Below, piece after piece: positions 1 to 10,748 of a DNA stretch of 64,000 bases (position 1 is its first letter; each line of letters starts with the position of its first letter). The notes beneath the pieces were generated by a model. It saw only the letters and a program-made list of their open reading frames with translations, made no database searches and was not told the origin of the DNA. Both the position numbers and the translations under genes were made by a program. This DNA comes from Syncephalastrum monosporum B8922 (Eukaryota; Mucoromycota; Mucoromycetes; Mucorales; Syncephalastraceae). Location of the stretch: positions 1 through 64,000 of the forward strand of contig JNEN01000882.1 of the NCBI GenBank assembly GCA_000697355.1, written 5' to 3'.

Positions 1-1
1 G

Positions 2-178
2 CAACGCCTGGGCATCGAACCGCCCACGTCCGCGCAAGAAAAAACTATAACGACCGCAACCACGACACGCAAACAGCAAGCATTGAACAGCACAACACGT
101 AACAAGAGACAACGCACCAACAAGCCTATGGGAACGAATCAACGACGGAGCCGACGCCTGCAACACGACGCACATTAG
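2..178 (+). CDS. 3' end of an open frame entering from the left edge (probable retroelement Pol tail)
   Basis: An open frame runs from the window edge to a TAG at 176-178 and encodes about 58 residues rich in Thr, Gln, Asn and Arg (begins QRLGIEPPTSAQEK, ends RRSRRLQHDAH). I do not recognise a domain. It stops about 36 bp before a purine tract (GGAAGGGGG) that is followed by TGATGTGATCC. That is the order expected where a Ty3/Gypsy pol gene ends before its polypurine tract and 3' LTR. The basic, low-complexity tail fits the far C-terminus after integrase. It could equally be the tail of an unrelated host gene, and the upstream part lies outside the window. Confidence 0.35.
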   Translation, partial: QRLGIEPPTSAQEKTITTATTTRKQQALNSTTRNKRQRTNKPMGTNQRRSRRLQHDAH

Positions 179-204
179 TCAGCTATAACGGCTATAAAAC
201 AGCC

Positions 205-500
205 TGGAAGGGGGTGATGTGATCCATCGGTCACAGATTCACGACTTCAAGGAACAAATGGATAAAAACACTATCTCAACATCACCTTCCGCAACACCGC
301 TCGTACCACATCAGATCGTTCTTCATATAAATAGGAGGCCTGTCTCCGAGAATAAAAATCAATCTCAACGTACTTTCTGTTCGTTTGCTACAAAAACTCA
401 AAACATAACAGTCGTGTATGGGTTAGAAGCGGTGCAAAATAAATAAAGAGGTGTGGCCCTGATACGACCCGGCGAATGGCCAGCGGTTGTGTCACGGTTG
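205..500 (+). mobile_element. Probable polypurine tract and 3' LTR of a Ty3/Gypsy-like retrotransposon (right end uncertain)
   Basis: The tract GGAAGGGGG at 206-214 is followed at 215 by TGATGTG, a plausible LTR start. Inside are a TATA box (TATAAATA at 326-333) and A-rich polyadenylation-like signals near 350 and 437-446, in LTR order. The right end is not certain. ACATAACA ending at 410 would give an LTR of about 196 bp, and GTGTCA near 494 would give about 280 bp. The 5' LTR is outside the window, so target-site duplication and LTR identity cannot be tested here. Confidence 0.45.
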
Positions 501-2455
501 CGGAGTCAAGTGTTCTTTGATCTCGCTTATGTGTTCAGACAAAAAGACGAGGATCATCTGATATGCTTTTCCACGTTTTGTAAGTTTTAGCGTCGGAAGC
601 ACCCAAAAAGAAGATATTTCCATCCCGCATCTTTTTTTTTTCAATGTCTGCTGCATGCCAGAAGGTATGCGGCCGATGCAAGATGGACACGCGACCCATC
701 TAATGATGTTCTTTAGGACGATCATACGTTATCTGATCGTTGTGGCTGGGCTCGGGAAAGGAAAAAGCACCAAAAAAGAAAGTCCGAGAGACATTGCATT
801 TTTATGGAGTCGCGGTGTCGTTCGTCCCTTGAATCATATCTGGCATCATTTGTATATAAGCTCATGAGGTGCTCATGCTTTCTTTGTCTACAGCCTTTCG
901 CGGATGATCCGATAGGGGCATTCAATGAAGGCGAAGATGGACGCGAAAAATCAATCTCATATACTTTCTAAGTATTGCCATCGATCTCCCATAGCAGATC
1001 TTTTTAGACAATTGATACATACCAGGATAGCGAAACAGTCGTGCAACGTCGCAGACCTGGACCATTTTAGGACTCTGGTGGTGGTACAGGGGTATGAGAG
1101 CTGCTGACTGTGGACGTTCTTACTCTTTTATCGGATTTGAGGGGGTGGGGAAAAGCGACTGGGCAGCTGAGACGCCCTTCTGTTATTCCCACAACAGTGC
1201 TTCTCATTGAGACCTTACGCGCGCCTGAGTCTTTGATCACATGATCTACACAGGAGGCTTACATAGAGCAGGATCGGTGCTCTTTATACCTCTATTGTAC
1301 CTGAACGTGTCGTGCAAGGATGTACAAGCGTTTTTTCAAAAAATAATAAGCACCATTATAACAGTTCTTAAATAGTATTGAGTGATCATCTATTGTTCAA
1401 AGTTGACCGTAAACGGTGCTTACGCATTACACTGTCCTCTTGATTTATAATGCCTTTGCATACTCATAGGTACATCTATGTAGAACCGGATGAAGTGAAA
1501 GAGCCGAAATTAACGCGGCTGCAGTTTGAACTCTGGGTCCGATGGTCTTGAAGGTCAAGGAAATAAAATGCGTTTGACAGGCGCATACTCGTGGTATAAT
1601 TTATTGCACCAAGACACAGGCAAAATGAGACATACCTTATCAGTAAGTTCGATGTCGTAGAACACCATCAGAAATGCCTCAGGAAGCGTCGATTTTGCGG
1701 CCGTGGGCTGCGTCTGGGAATCCCTGTACCCAATAATGATCTCCATGGACCACTACGCTGGTATACGTCGAATTTCAACATCCACATAAATGCCAACTGT
1801 GTGGAAGTGACAATCCTTAAGGATGGAGCCCATTGGTGCAAGTCGTCATTGGGTTAGCCAGTCTGAAATTATACAACATTGGAACAGCTCCTCGACAGCT
1901 TTGATGGTTCTGCGAACTCATTGCCAGACTAGAGCAGCTAGTGCTAAGCTATAGAGTCAGCGAGAAGTCTACCGTAGCACCGTATAAAGTAGAATCTTCA
2001 TATTTCGGTTTTATATCTGCATTGCAACCCACCGGACACCCTTTCAAGCAAAAATGGTCCCAAATCTCTATTTCTTTTTTTTCCCACGTGCTTATGCCCC
2101 CGATAGCTCCGTTCCTTTATGTTTTCCATGACGTTTCCAGGGGATGCACAGATCATTACTGTAATGCTATATCAATGTGTGCCATCTTATATTACAGTTA
2201 AACGACAGATGCGTGCAAAGGAACCTGGTGATTGCCTAGAGTGCCAGCCAAAACGCGACATTTCAGGATAGCAAACCAATAAAACATGTCTTTACTGCGT
2301 AACTGATAAAGATGTCTTATAGCTTATTTTTGGACTCTAAAGACTATGGGGGGAGATGTATACAAGCGGCTGGTACATTGACTGTAATTGACTAAAAATG
2401 TCCTATCAAGGTAGTGTAGAAACCTTTCATTGTCGGCCAAGGTGGGGCTCCTTTT
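501..2455. other. Gene-poor stretch, no supported gene
   Basis: Only short frames are present and none has a recognisable domain. A segment near 925-965 shares the string AAAAATCAATCTCA and a following TACTTTCT with the LTR-like sequence at 353-384, so a second decayed LTR copy may lie around 840-1000. A minus-strand frame at 1555-1746 has a GTATGT donor but no convincing continuation. Confidence 0.4.
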
Positions 2456-2575
2456 TTAGAAAACCTCGTCGACTGGGTTGTCAATGTCGATAAAATCATC
2501 GGGCCGGGGAGCAGCAAAGACAGCACTGGACAGGCAGACGATGGCTGTAGCAATGACAAAGAGAGTGGAGCGCAT
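2456..2575 (-). CDS. Very small secreted acidic peptide precursor (39 aa)
   Basis: The 39-codon frame starts at the ATG at 2575-2573 and ends at TAA (2458-2456). The N-terminus (MRSTLFVIATAIVCLSSAVFAAPRP in outline) is a clean signal peptide: a basic start, a hydrophobic core at residues 4-18 and an AxA cleavage site near residue 21. The predicted mature part is about 18 residues, acidic (seven Asp/Glu) and free of Cys. A strong TATA box sits about 50 bp upstream on the same strand. I do not recognise the family. No CAAX box or dibasic repeats are present, so it does not look like an a-factor or a multi-copy alpha-factor precursor. The gene stands alone in a gene-poor region, as secreted peptide or effector-like genes often do. 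Confidence 0.55.
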   Translation of the reverse strand: MRSTLFVIATAIVCLSSAVFAAPRPDDFIDIDNPVDEVF

Positions 2576-2624
2576 GATAGTTTTGTTGGTGTAGTGTATA
2601 TTCCAGTACGCCGCGCTGCGCAGT

Positions 2625-2633
2625 CCTTTTATA
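2625..2633 (-). promoter_or_regulatory. TATA box of the small secreted peptide gene
   Basis: TATAAAAGG read on the minus strand, ending about 50 bp upstream of the ATG at 2575. A near-perfect TATA box at this distance supports the tiny frame being transcribed. Confidence 0.55.
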
Positions 2634-4014
2634 ACATCTGTTTTTGGAGGACCGACATTGTCTGTTCTCTTATATGGGCTTAATGAAAAAAGGGGCTTCT
2701 TCCTGATATAATAGGAAATTGATGAAGTAAATGGTTGGAATGTATGAGAGAAGACAGTCATCTCATATAGTAAATGAGCTATGATCATATGCCCGAGAGG
2801 TGAATATATTGATGGTGCGGCATATATGTGAGCAGACATATAGGCATCAGTAACTTTTTGCATATTGATTGACTGTAGTGTCCGTGCTCTGGTTGTCGAC
2901 CGAAGCCTGCAATCGCAAATCATCAGAATGTATATAGTCACTACTATAATAGATAGACTAGTAGCACAATTATAATCCCTTCCAAGGGCACCAATGATAC
3001 ATCTGTAGCTCTTTAATATTATCAAGCCTATTAAGTCTCTGCACCCATGTGGAAGAAAAGTCACCGAAGTACAGTAATTCGTTTTGAGAGTCGCAAAGTT
3101 TCCACAATAATATGCCTATATTAAGTAATTGCAAAGAGTATGTGTATGATACTACGAATCAAGTTATATATAAACCATTGTAGATTACAAAGTTTAGCTC
3201 TGACGAATCTAATTATGGGCTATATGGATATGAGCCTTCAATGTAAGCATGTCTATGCAGGAACCAGATAAGTCCCCATAAAAAGTCTAACGAGGCAGGG
3301 AGCATGCAAAGTGACACCTAGATTATGCAAGTCTGTGACAAGTATGGACATACGCAAGTGTAAATGTGTGTGTTAGTTAAAATTATTGAACTTAATATGT
3401 ACAACGTGCAGCCCGGATGCGAGTTTAATGTCATACGTAAAATACTCAAAAATATTGCCGATTATGATTGCCGCTGTCACATCGAATAAGGATGCTTTGC
3501 CCAAGTGCTGATATAGACGCCTAGCGACATATGCAAACGCAATTTGCCTTATACCTTCTGTCCTTATTCAGCACAACACATGGATGCCAGCAAAATTCTC
3601 TTTATGCGAGTAAAACATGTATCTAGAAAGCCTTTCGAAAGGATGAAGAGCTGGCTATATAATAGGAGAACCATAGAGTTTAGATAATGACTTACTACAT
3701 AACATTTGTGCCAGGAATGCTATCAGGTTTGGGAGTGGCTTCTGATAGACTGTGTCTCTGCTCTACTCGCAGCGAAATGCTAGGCATCATCACACGACTC
3801 CGTCTCTTTTATCACGAGTCTATAGGTAGGTAGGCAATATAAGGTAGCTGTCTACACACTTAAAATCGTGTCGAGTGATGGCCATTGTCAGTGCATATTA
3901 TTTATAAGGAACGCCCAGTGAGAAATCAAGAAATCTCGGCGCCAAGCGTGAAATTTAGAGTGCCAAGGTTCTTGATTCAAGTGCATTTCATACCTTTTTC
4001 TCTAAGCGACAGGC
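2634..4014. other. Non-coding, AT-rich stretch
   Basis: Stop-rich in all frames, with no recognisable gene, RNA or repeat structure. The right end presumably holds the promoter of the gene starting at 4015. Confidence 0.5.
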
Positions 4015-4084
4015 ATGGGCAAAGATACCCACACACACCCCACTGCCCAATATTACTACTCCTACTTTAGTCCAGCCGAACCGT

Positions 4085-4118
<34 letters not shown>

Positions 4119-5154
4119 CAGTGGTGATGCCAGCGCACCGCCATTAAACAAAAGCGATCTACCGCGGTCAACCCAACCACCACCTCCTTCATATGACGCT
4201 CCGTTGGAGCAAAGCACGATACCCTCCTTCAATCCACATACTGGAATGGAGGCCATTCATGTCCCCGATGCCGACATTGAAGGAGACGACCAGACACCAC
4301 TACTCGAAAACGATACAGAGAATGAATTTGCTGGGCGGCCACCTCCGCCGGGGTACAGTGTGTACCAGGCCAAGTATGAGACACGCAAGGACGGCTCGGG
4401 TGTCTTGTCGCGCGACCCACACCTGAACGCGGACGGTGAGGCCCTCGTTCAGTTCCTTAGACAGCACAACACCGCACCCACCATCAAGGTGCGTTTCTAT
4501 GGTAGGTCACCCCACTTGAGAGAGTAGACGCCGTGCGCTTAGCCAACCTGCTCAGGATACCACGAGGAAACCCACTGGCGAACGCGCAACACACGCGATG
4601 AAAACGGGAACTGGCAGGAAGAACGCGAACCGGTGACGCAGCGCGTGGATGACTTTTGCTTCCGCATCGAGGTCCCAGTGAGCCCGACGTGTCTGGCCAT
4701 GACGAGCGATAAGCCCGAGGCGGTGTCTGTCCGCGACCTGTGCGATCATTACGTGCACATGAATCACCCGCTCAAGGAGCTGCGCCTCACGAAGTCCGTG
4801 GCGTGGGACTATGCCGCGCTCACCCAAGCCCTGACGCGCGCCATCCGGACCCAGTATTTCCACTCGGTGGAGATCCAGTACGAGCCGAGTAATCACATCG
4901 TCTCTGTCAAGACGCGGTCCTGGTTCTCCCGCCTGGTCGATAACAAAGTGGCCCGTTTCTTCTCCTTTATCACCTGCTTTTGGGTCCTCTTGTGGCCCAT
5001 CGTCTTCTTTTGTCGCAAGCGGACGGAGCTACGGAGCCAGTGGGCCATGGCTGTGAGCGAGAAAGCATGGTATGACCAGCACATCCAGGCCATCATGGAC
5101 CAAGTCCGCCAGGGCCGCATGGCTTCTCTCAATACAGTACCGTTCATTTTGTAA
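4015..5154 (+). CDS. Fungal single-pass membrane protein of unknown function (361 aa)
   Basis: Two exons: 4015-4501 and 4556-5154. The 54-bp intron is GT-AG and phase 1; joining gives the run GYHEETHWRTRN. The N-terminal 110 residues are low complexity: an Ala run from a CAG repeat (residues about 26-34) and Pro-rich patches PPPPSY and PPPPGY, the latter PPxY-like and possibly bound by WW-domain (Rsp5-type) ubiquitin ligases. The middle is a charged conserved-looking domain (residues about 140-285). One hydrophobic segment (ARFFSFITCFWVLLWPIVFF) lies near residue 305, followed by a short basic tail. I recognise the pattern as a conserved fungal family but know no function for it. Tail-to-tail with the gene ending at 5339. 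Confidence 0.8.
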
Positions 5155-5338
5155 TAAAAACAAAGAATAACAAAGAGAATGAAACAAAGTCAAAATATAT
5201 ATGTATACGCAGGAAAGAAAAGAAAAAAAGGGCGGGACGGGGGCGGATGTATTTTGCAGGATGGAAGGAAAAAAAATAAGGAGATCTGTAATAAGTGAAA
5301 GAAGAATAAATATGCTACTACTATTGTATTCCCCGGTA

Positions 5339-6485
5339 TTAAGAGCGCAGATGCGGCTTGCCATCGGCAGTATCGGGCTTATAGTACTGCTCTCCTCCCT
5401 CATAGCCTCCTTGTTGTGAGGGGTACCCCTGGCTGGACGACACAGCCGTGCTATTATCGTAATAGTAACCGTGCTCGTCGTAGTAGCCCTGCTGGGGCTG
5501 AGTGTTGTCGTAATAGTAGGGCTGGTGCTGAGGTTGCGGCGAATAGTCCGCCTGCGACAACTGGGGCTGGTACGAAGGCACATAGTGGCGGTTGGTGCCG
5601 TATTCGGCGGTGGAGGGGTCGTGATAGAAGTTGCCTTGATCGTTCAGTCGCGGCAGCGTAGGCGAAGCGCCGCCCGCCGCTCCAGCCACGGCAGCACCGC
5701 CTGCGGCACCGGCACCCGCAGCAGCAGCCGCACCGAGGTTCGCATTGGCCATAGGCGGCGAGCGATGGTGGGGAAAGTCAGTCTCGGCCAGGCCAAAGTC
5801 CTCAAAGTCGTTGGGTCGCTGCTTGGCCTTGCTGCGGGAGGTACAACCGCCGCGTCGGTTGATCCAGGTCAAGAGACCGCCAATCAGGGCAATACCGACT
5901 GAGGAACACAATCAAACAGAAAATAGAAAAACGTGTTAATCATCGCGCTAACGTTTATAATGGACGCCATGTCGCTATCCATGGTTACGTACCAACTCCG
6001 CCAACAACAGCGCCAGCAATGGTGGCCGTGTGGTTATTGCTGCCATCATCACTGCTATGCGACGGAGTGGGCGAATGCGATGCGGACGAAGACGACGACG
6101 AGCTGGAGCTGTGGGATTCAGACGACGACGAAGACGATGGGGTGCTCGAGGAAGACGGGGGCTGCGAGCTCGAAGGCGGGGCGCTCGAGCTGCTCGGCGG
6201 CACGCTCGAGGAAGACGGGACGACGGACGAGGTGGGGACGACGCTGGATGTGGGCTGTGCGGACGAGGTGGGAGGGGGGTTGCTCGAGGTGGGTGCGACA
6301 GACGTTGTGGCCGGTGGGTTTGAACTGGTAGGCTGCGCGGACGTGGTGGGCGGGTCCGAGCTTGTTGGCGGCAGAGTCGCCGAAGGCGGGTCTGAAGAAA
6401 TGATAGGCGCCTCAGAAGAAATCAGCTGCGACTCGGCTACCAGGCCCAGGAACGCCACTATGAGAGCTATCAGGGCGATCCGCAT
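5339..6485 (-). CDS. Mid2/WSC-like cell-surface sensor (Ser/Thr/Pro-rich ectodomain, one TM)
   Basis: Two exons read from 6485: 6485-5993 and 5898-5339; the 94-bp intron is GT-AG. The 350-residue product has a signal peptide (MRIALIALIVAFLGLVAES), then about 120 residues made almost only of Ser, Thr, Pro with spaced Ala and Gln, built from repeats of the type TSSxPP, then a stretch with an N-glycosylation site (NHT) leading into a Gly-rich transmembrane helix that spans the intron (IAGAVVGGVG...GIALIGGLLTW). The cytoplasmic tail begins with basic residues and ends in a Tyr/Gln/Pro-rich region (QPYYYDNTQPQQGYYD). This is the architecture of fungal wall-stress sensors that signal to Rho1 and the cell-wall integrity MAPK route. 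No WSC cysteine domain is present, so Mid2-type is the better comparison. Function is inferred from architecture. Confidence 0.7.
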
Positions 6486-7102
6486 GGCTTATTGAAGACA
6501 CACACACACACAAAAAAAAAAAGTGCTTGTAGTGAAGAAAAGGAAGAAGTAAGAAAAATAAAATTGCAAGGTCAAAAGTGAGAAAGTTTGGAACCCAATC
6601 TTTTCGCATTGTGTAACGGTAACCTATTTTTGAGATATCTTCCTTTCCAAGGCAAACAGTTTTTATTTGCTTTTCTGCCTCTTTTTTTTTTTTTTTTTTG
6701 TGTCATCCGCCCCTCCGGTTTCCCTTTTCATCCACCTCTGAAAATGGATATGGCAGTACGTGTGCCCCTCTGTGTGTGTACAGGCCAGCGAGTCAGTCAG
6801 GACGTTTACAGTGTAGTTTAAAATTGTCCATACTACACACACAAGGAAAAAGAGGGGCGCAGGCTGAACCCGGTGTAACTCGCTTACTCGTCTTGTGTCC
6901 AGTTCCATCTCCTTGTTCTCGGTCCAACTTGTTCGCCCGCTAATGAGCCGGCAAACTTCTCCTGACACGTCCACCCATAGCAACTAGACAAGAGTGCCCT
7001 GTTCCTGGGCCAATTTGCCTTTTTAGCGATTCCTTTATTAGCGTTCCATTTCGTCACAACAACAACAACAACGACAGAAAATCCTCGGGGATAGGCATTG
7101 CA
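6486..7102. other. Intergenic region between two minus-strand genes
   Basis: Contains short CA and A/T runs and presumably the promoter of the sensor gene and the 3' UTR of the Apd1/Aim32-like gene. A long T run lies at 6681-6699. No gene seen. Confidence 0.5.
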
Positions 7103-8167
7103 TCACCAATCCAACAGGGTCTTGTTAACGACGGTATTGCCACACGGCTGAGGGGAGCCGGCCTCAAAGATACCGCGGACGAGATCGAGCAAGACACGGT
7201 TCTGACGCAGGGTCTGTTGCACGACGTCGACACAATGGCAGGGCGTGACGCGTCCGTACCAGATCGCGCGGTGGCCATGGTGGGTATAGATGACCATGTT
7301 GCCCGCGAACGCGTGTCCGCCCAAGTGGCTGACAAGCGTCACTGCCGTGTCATCGAGAGCGCCGTCCTCCTGGCCTTGCTCCCAGCAGGCGCTACGGCCC
7401 TGTTTGATCGCGTCCGTCAACGCGGTCTGCAGCATGGGGCCGACCGTGCCGCAGCGACGGTCCTTGCGTCCGTGACCGCATACCATGATGAGAGTGCGGT
7501 AAGGCGACGGGTGCACGTTAAAGTGGCTCGTCCCCCGCCCAAAGCAAAAGTCAACGAGTGGCCCCGCACGCCGCCGTGTGACGTTCGCGATGACCACGTT
7601 GTCTGGCAACAGAAGCACGTCTAAACTGCCTCGCTGCCTCGAGAACGGGGACGCCAATGCCGCGCACGTCACCAAAACCCGGAACGGTTCTTTTTTCTTG
7701 TTTCCATGCACCGCGGGAGCCTTCCCTGTGTGGTTTTCCTTGGCAGCGTCTGCCTCCTCCGGCGCCTCTTTCTCTTGGGGCTGGGCCACGTGGAAGGCCG
7801 CCTCCGGGGCCCTGTGCAACGATCCCTTCCTCTCGTGAATCGCCTCAATGAGGGCCTGCGCGACGCCTTCGTCGTCTTCGATATGCGCTGGCCAGTCTGT
7901 CTTGCCTGTGAGGAGCACCAGGTGGACGGTGTAGGTGGGGACGGTGTTGCTTAAAGGGCGTGTCTGATCAATGTTGAGATTCGACGGCACGGCCGGATGC
8001 TGTGAGCAAGGTTGGGTGCATGCGCGTTCGCAGGTGGTCTGGATGGGTGGGAGCGGTTCGCTTGCAGCTAAGGGCGGAAGGCACGGGGCAGAGCACACTG
8101 CACTGGGGCAACACTCACTGCTCGGGGAGCTATACAAGCTATTGACGCACTTTGATAGCCACTCCAT
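7103..8167 (-). CDS. Apd1/Aim32-family 2Fe-2S thioredoxin-like protein (sucrase/ferredoxin-like)
   Basis: Single exon, 354 codons plus stop, ATG at 8167. The C-terminal half carries the family signature: a Cys pair with eight residues between them (VCGHGRKDRRCG, around residues 228-239), then a His pair (HLGGHAFAGN, HxxxH). In yeast Apd1 these two Cys and two His ligate a 2Fe-2S cluster in a thioredoxin-like ferredoxin fold. All four are present here. The family is linked to redox homeostasis; Aim32 is mitochondrial and Apd1 cytosolic. The N-terminal 60 residues are unusually Cys-rich (CC, CxxxC, CxxxCxxxC) and do not resemble a mitochondrial presequence. A charged, low-complexity linker lies near residues 125-160. 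Confidence 0.85.
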   Translation of the reverse strand: MEWLSKCVNSLYSSPSSECCPSAVCSAPCLPPLAASEPLPPIQTTCERACTQPCSQHPAVPSNLNIDQTRPLSNTVPTYTVHLVLLTGKTDWPAHIEDDEGVAQALIEAIHERKGSLHRAPEAAFHVAQPQEKEAPEEADAAKENHTGKAPAVHGNKKKEPFRVLVTCAALASPFSRQRGSLDVLLLPDNVVIANVTRRRAGPLVDFCFGRGTSHFNVHPSPYRTLIMVCGHGRKDRRCGTVGPMLQTALTDAIKQGRSACWEQGQEDGALDDTAVTLVSHLGGHAFAGNMVIYTHHGHRAIWYGRVTPCHCVDVVQQTLRQNRVLLDLVRGIFEAGSPQPCGNTVVNKTLLDW

Positions 8168-8547
8168 TGTGACACATTTTAAAGGGTGGTATCTTTGTAA
8201 GAGGGAAGATGGGTCGCACGGCTACCCGACAGGTTTTTGTACAGGGAAAGAAGTATGAAAAGAAAAGAACAAAAAGAAATGAGAGTGAGAGAGTGCGACA
8301 AGGTATACTTCGAGAGGAAAAAGAAAGGCGAAGCAAAAAAAGAAAAAGGCGGTAATCAAACAAAAAAATCCAGGCACTTGGTGAGAGGTAATAATAATAA
8401 TAAGCTTCTTTTCGCCGATGATCCGACTTTTTTTTTTTCCTTATCCTGCGTTCATTTCATGTCTCATTCCATGGAACATGGGTTCCTTTATTGTTTGCAA
8501 ATTGTTCGAGCTAAACTACAGATGACTATCCTGCATCGTTACACATC
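8168..8547. other. Short intergenic region
   Basis: Holds an AAT repeat near 8391-8403 and A/T-rich sequence. It is the upstream region of the Apd1/Aim32-like gene and the 3' flank of the next minus-strand gene. No gene seen. Confidence 0.5.
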
Positions 8548-10330
8548 TCATTGTTCGTTTGTAGCAGCAGTAGCAGCAGCAGCAGTAGCAGCAGCAGCAG
8601 AAGAAGAGGAACGCGCCAAAGAGAAAGCACGACGTTCTTCCTCCTCCATGACCTCCTGTCGTTGCTGCTGCTCTTTTCGCTTTTCCTTTCTGGCAGCGGC
8701 TCGTTTTCGTCGCCCACTCTTCATTTCAGCACAGAAGAGTTTATACTGACAGAATAAGCAAATCCATTCGTCGGGGTTGGGGCTCGCGAGGATGGCCACC
8801 TCTGTAGAAGAAGAAGAAAATACATCACCTGATCCCTGCACAGCAGCAGCAGCAATGGCAGCAGCAGAAGAAGAAGCAGTAGCAGCTCGGCCGCCCTTCT
8901 TATCACTGTTGCTTCGCTGCTTCCTGTTGTTTTCGTCGCCCTTGTGCGGCTGATTATGTGTCTCCTTGGCTGCCTTTTTGGCCGTCTTCTTGGCCAGCTT
9001 TGTGGTTGTGTTCTCTGTCGCCGTGGTGGGAATGGGGGTTGATGGACTTTCTGCTTTTTTTGGTGCATCTGGGGTAATAGGGGCCGTGGTAGGTGGGCCA
9101 GGTGGGCCAGGTGTGTCAGGTGAGGAGGCATCGGGTGGGCTTTGGGTAGAGGAAGCCGCGAAAACAGCTTCTTGTGCAATCGAGGCCAACTTCATGGGTG
9201 AGTCGTTGCCCTTCATCTGACATGGACGCCATGTCTGATGAACGGGAACATTTAGATCGAAGGTAGTCATGGGTATTTTAGAAAGCACCTGAGGGGACTC
9301 GTTGAACTGGGTGCGTCTTTTTCGCATAGGTGCAATTTTGCGTTTCCCTTTGACGGTAGCCGCAGGCGTAGGCGTCGAAGGCAGTGTTTCGGGCGATGCC
9401 ATGGGAGGCTGCTTCGGGGCATTGGGCTGCGGTTGTGGCGACGGCATAGGCGGTAGTTTGCGTTCCTCGGCTTCATCCATAGCGACCTTGATCTGCGTGG
9501 CAGCAGGTCCTGGTAGGCCGGGTTTTATGACGGTAGGCGAAATAGCTTTCCCAAGACCAGGCTCAGGCATGGCTATGGAGCCTTTGTGCCCTGCCGCTTC
9601 CACGGGTGGGTCTTCTGGGACATCTTGCATGGATGAAGGAGACGAACGCGTAGTACGAAAAAGGGTAGATCTGTCGGAGAAAGGTGGCAGGTTTTGCATG
9701 ATACGCCCCGCGTCGTCTGCATGGGAGACATTGTCATTGTAGGAACTTTGTGTCAATACTACCGCCTCGTGCATACTTTTACATGGAATGGCCCTTTGTT
9801 CCGTTGGACCTCTTTCTCCAGGTGTGATTCCTGCAGCGCCTGAAGAAGGAACAAAGGACGCCGAGTTATCAGTTGTTTCGGCAAAGGCGACACACGGCTT
9901 GGCGGATGCCTGTGGACGAAAAAAAAATACAATATGGTGAGTGTCCTTTAGTGAGAAGATGCAGTCATAGGGAGAGGGATTATATGTACACACATATATA
10001 TATAGATATATATATGGGTGTGTGTTGGTAGTGGCGTGATTTAGCAAGATCAAAGCCAAGGGGTCATTGTACCTGTCGTTGAGGCACATCGGCAGAACTC
10101 AGAATAGGACCGCCGATCTGGGACCGTGCCATCCCTGATGTTAGTTCAGCTTCTTTGATCGTACTTTGTTGGCTGTTGTCATTGGTCCGGCTGTTGTCCG
10201 TGGAGTGTGTGGTAGTGAAGCTCGCGCTTTGGCTCATGGCAGGGGAGCCGCAGCTAGACGTTTCCGAGTCATCGCTGCTTTTGGTACCACTCGCAAAATC
10301 CCTAAGGCGATCAGACAACGATTGACCCAT
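8548..10330 (-). CDS. Large disordered protein with a C-terminal CxxC element, unknown function (539 aa)
   Basis: Two exons read from 10330: 10330-10073 and 9909-8548; the 163-bp intron is GT-AG and phase 0. The first 430 residues are low complexity, rich in Ser, Pro and Thr, with Lys-rich patches (KLAKKTAKKAAK) that look like nuclear targeting. Near residue 455 lies the only ordered-looking part, PDEWICLFCQYKLFC, followed by a strongly basic helix (RRKRAAARKEKRKEQQQRQ) and an Ala-rich tail encoded by CAG repeats. I recall the DEWICLFC pattern from uncharacterised fungal proteins but cannot name a function. The CxxC could bind metal with the nearby third Cys. The protein is probably nuclear, by inference. 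Confidence 0.7.
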
Positions 10331-10748
10331 GATGGACTTTGGAGGTACTTGATACCACCAGCAAGATAGAAAGTGAAAACGAAAGAAAAAGGGAAGAAAA
10401 AGTAAGATAAAATCAATGCGCGTTTCTGCTGCAGCATTGCTTAATACAGTAGTCAAGTGTTGCGTTTGGGCCACTTCCTTCAGCTTGTCCGCGCTCCAGC
10501 TCCACAATGGGCAGATGGGTAGAATACGATACTGTAGATACTGTTTCCAAGTACCAAAACCACACTACCATCCATGCACTGCTCACTTTGTCAGTGTATC
10601 TTGTGTATGTGCCGCACAGCGCATGGAGAAGTATAGCCATCAATGTATCCCTTGTCCTTGTTTCAAAAAAAATGATATATTTACTCATGTATACAGTGCG
10701 CAGATATACTTCGCTCCCGGCTTGATATATTAGCACATGACTGACTGC
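10331..10748. other. Intergenic region
   Basis: Lies upstream of the CxxC-element gene and downstream of the pterin dehydratase gene, both on the minus strand. No feature seen. Confidence 0.5.

Noticed and set aside
1555..1746. Minus-strand 63-codon frame with a GTATGT donor
   Set aside because: A possible second exon can be drawn (acceptor near 1551) but the joined product matches no family I know and no start context supports it.
6019..6495. Plus-strand 158-codon acidic frame
   Set aside because: It is the antisense shadow of the Ser-rich ectodomain of the Mid2-like gene.
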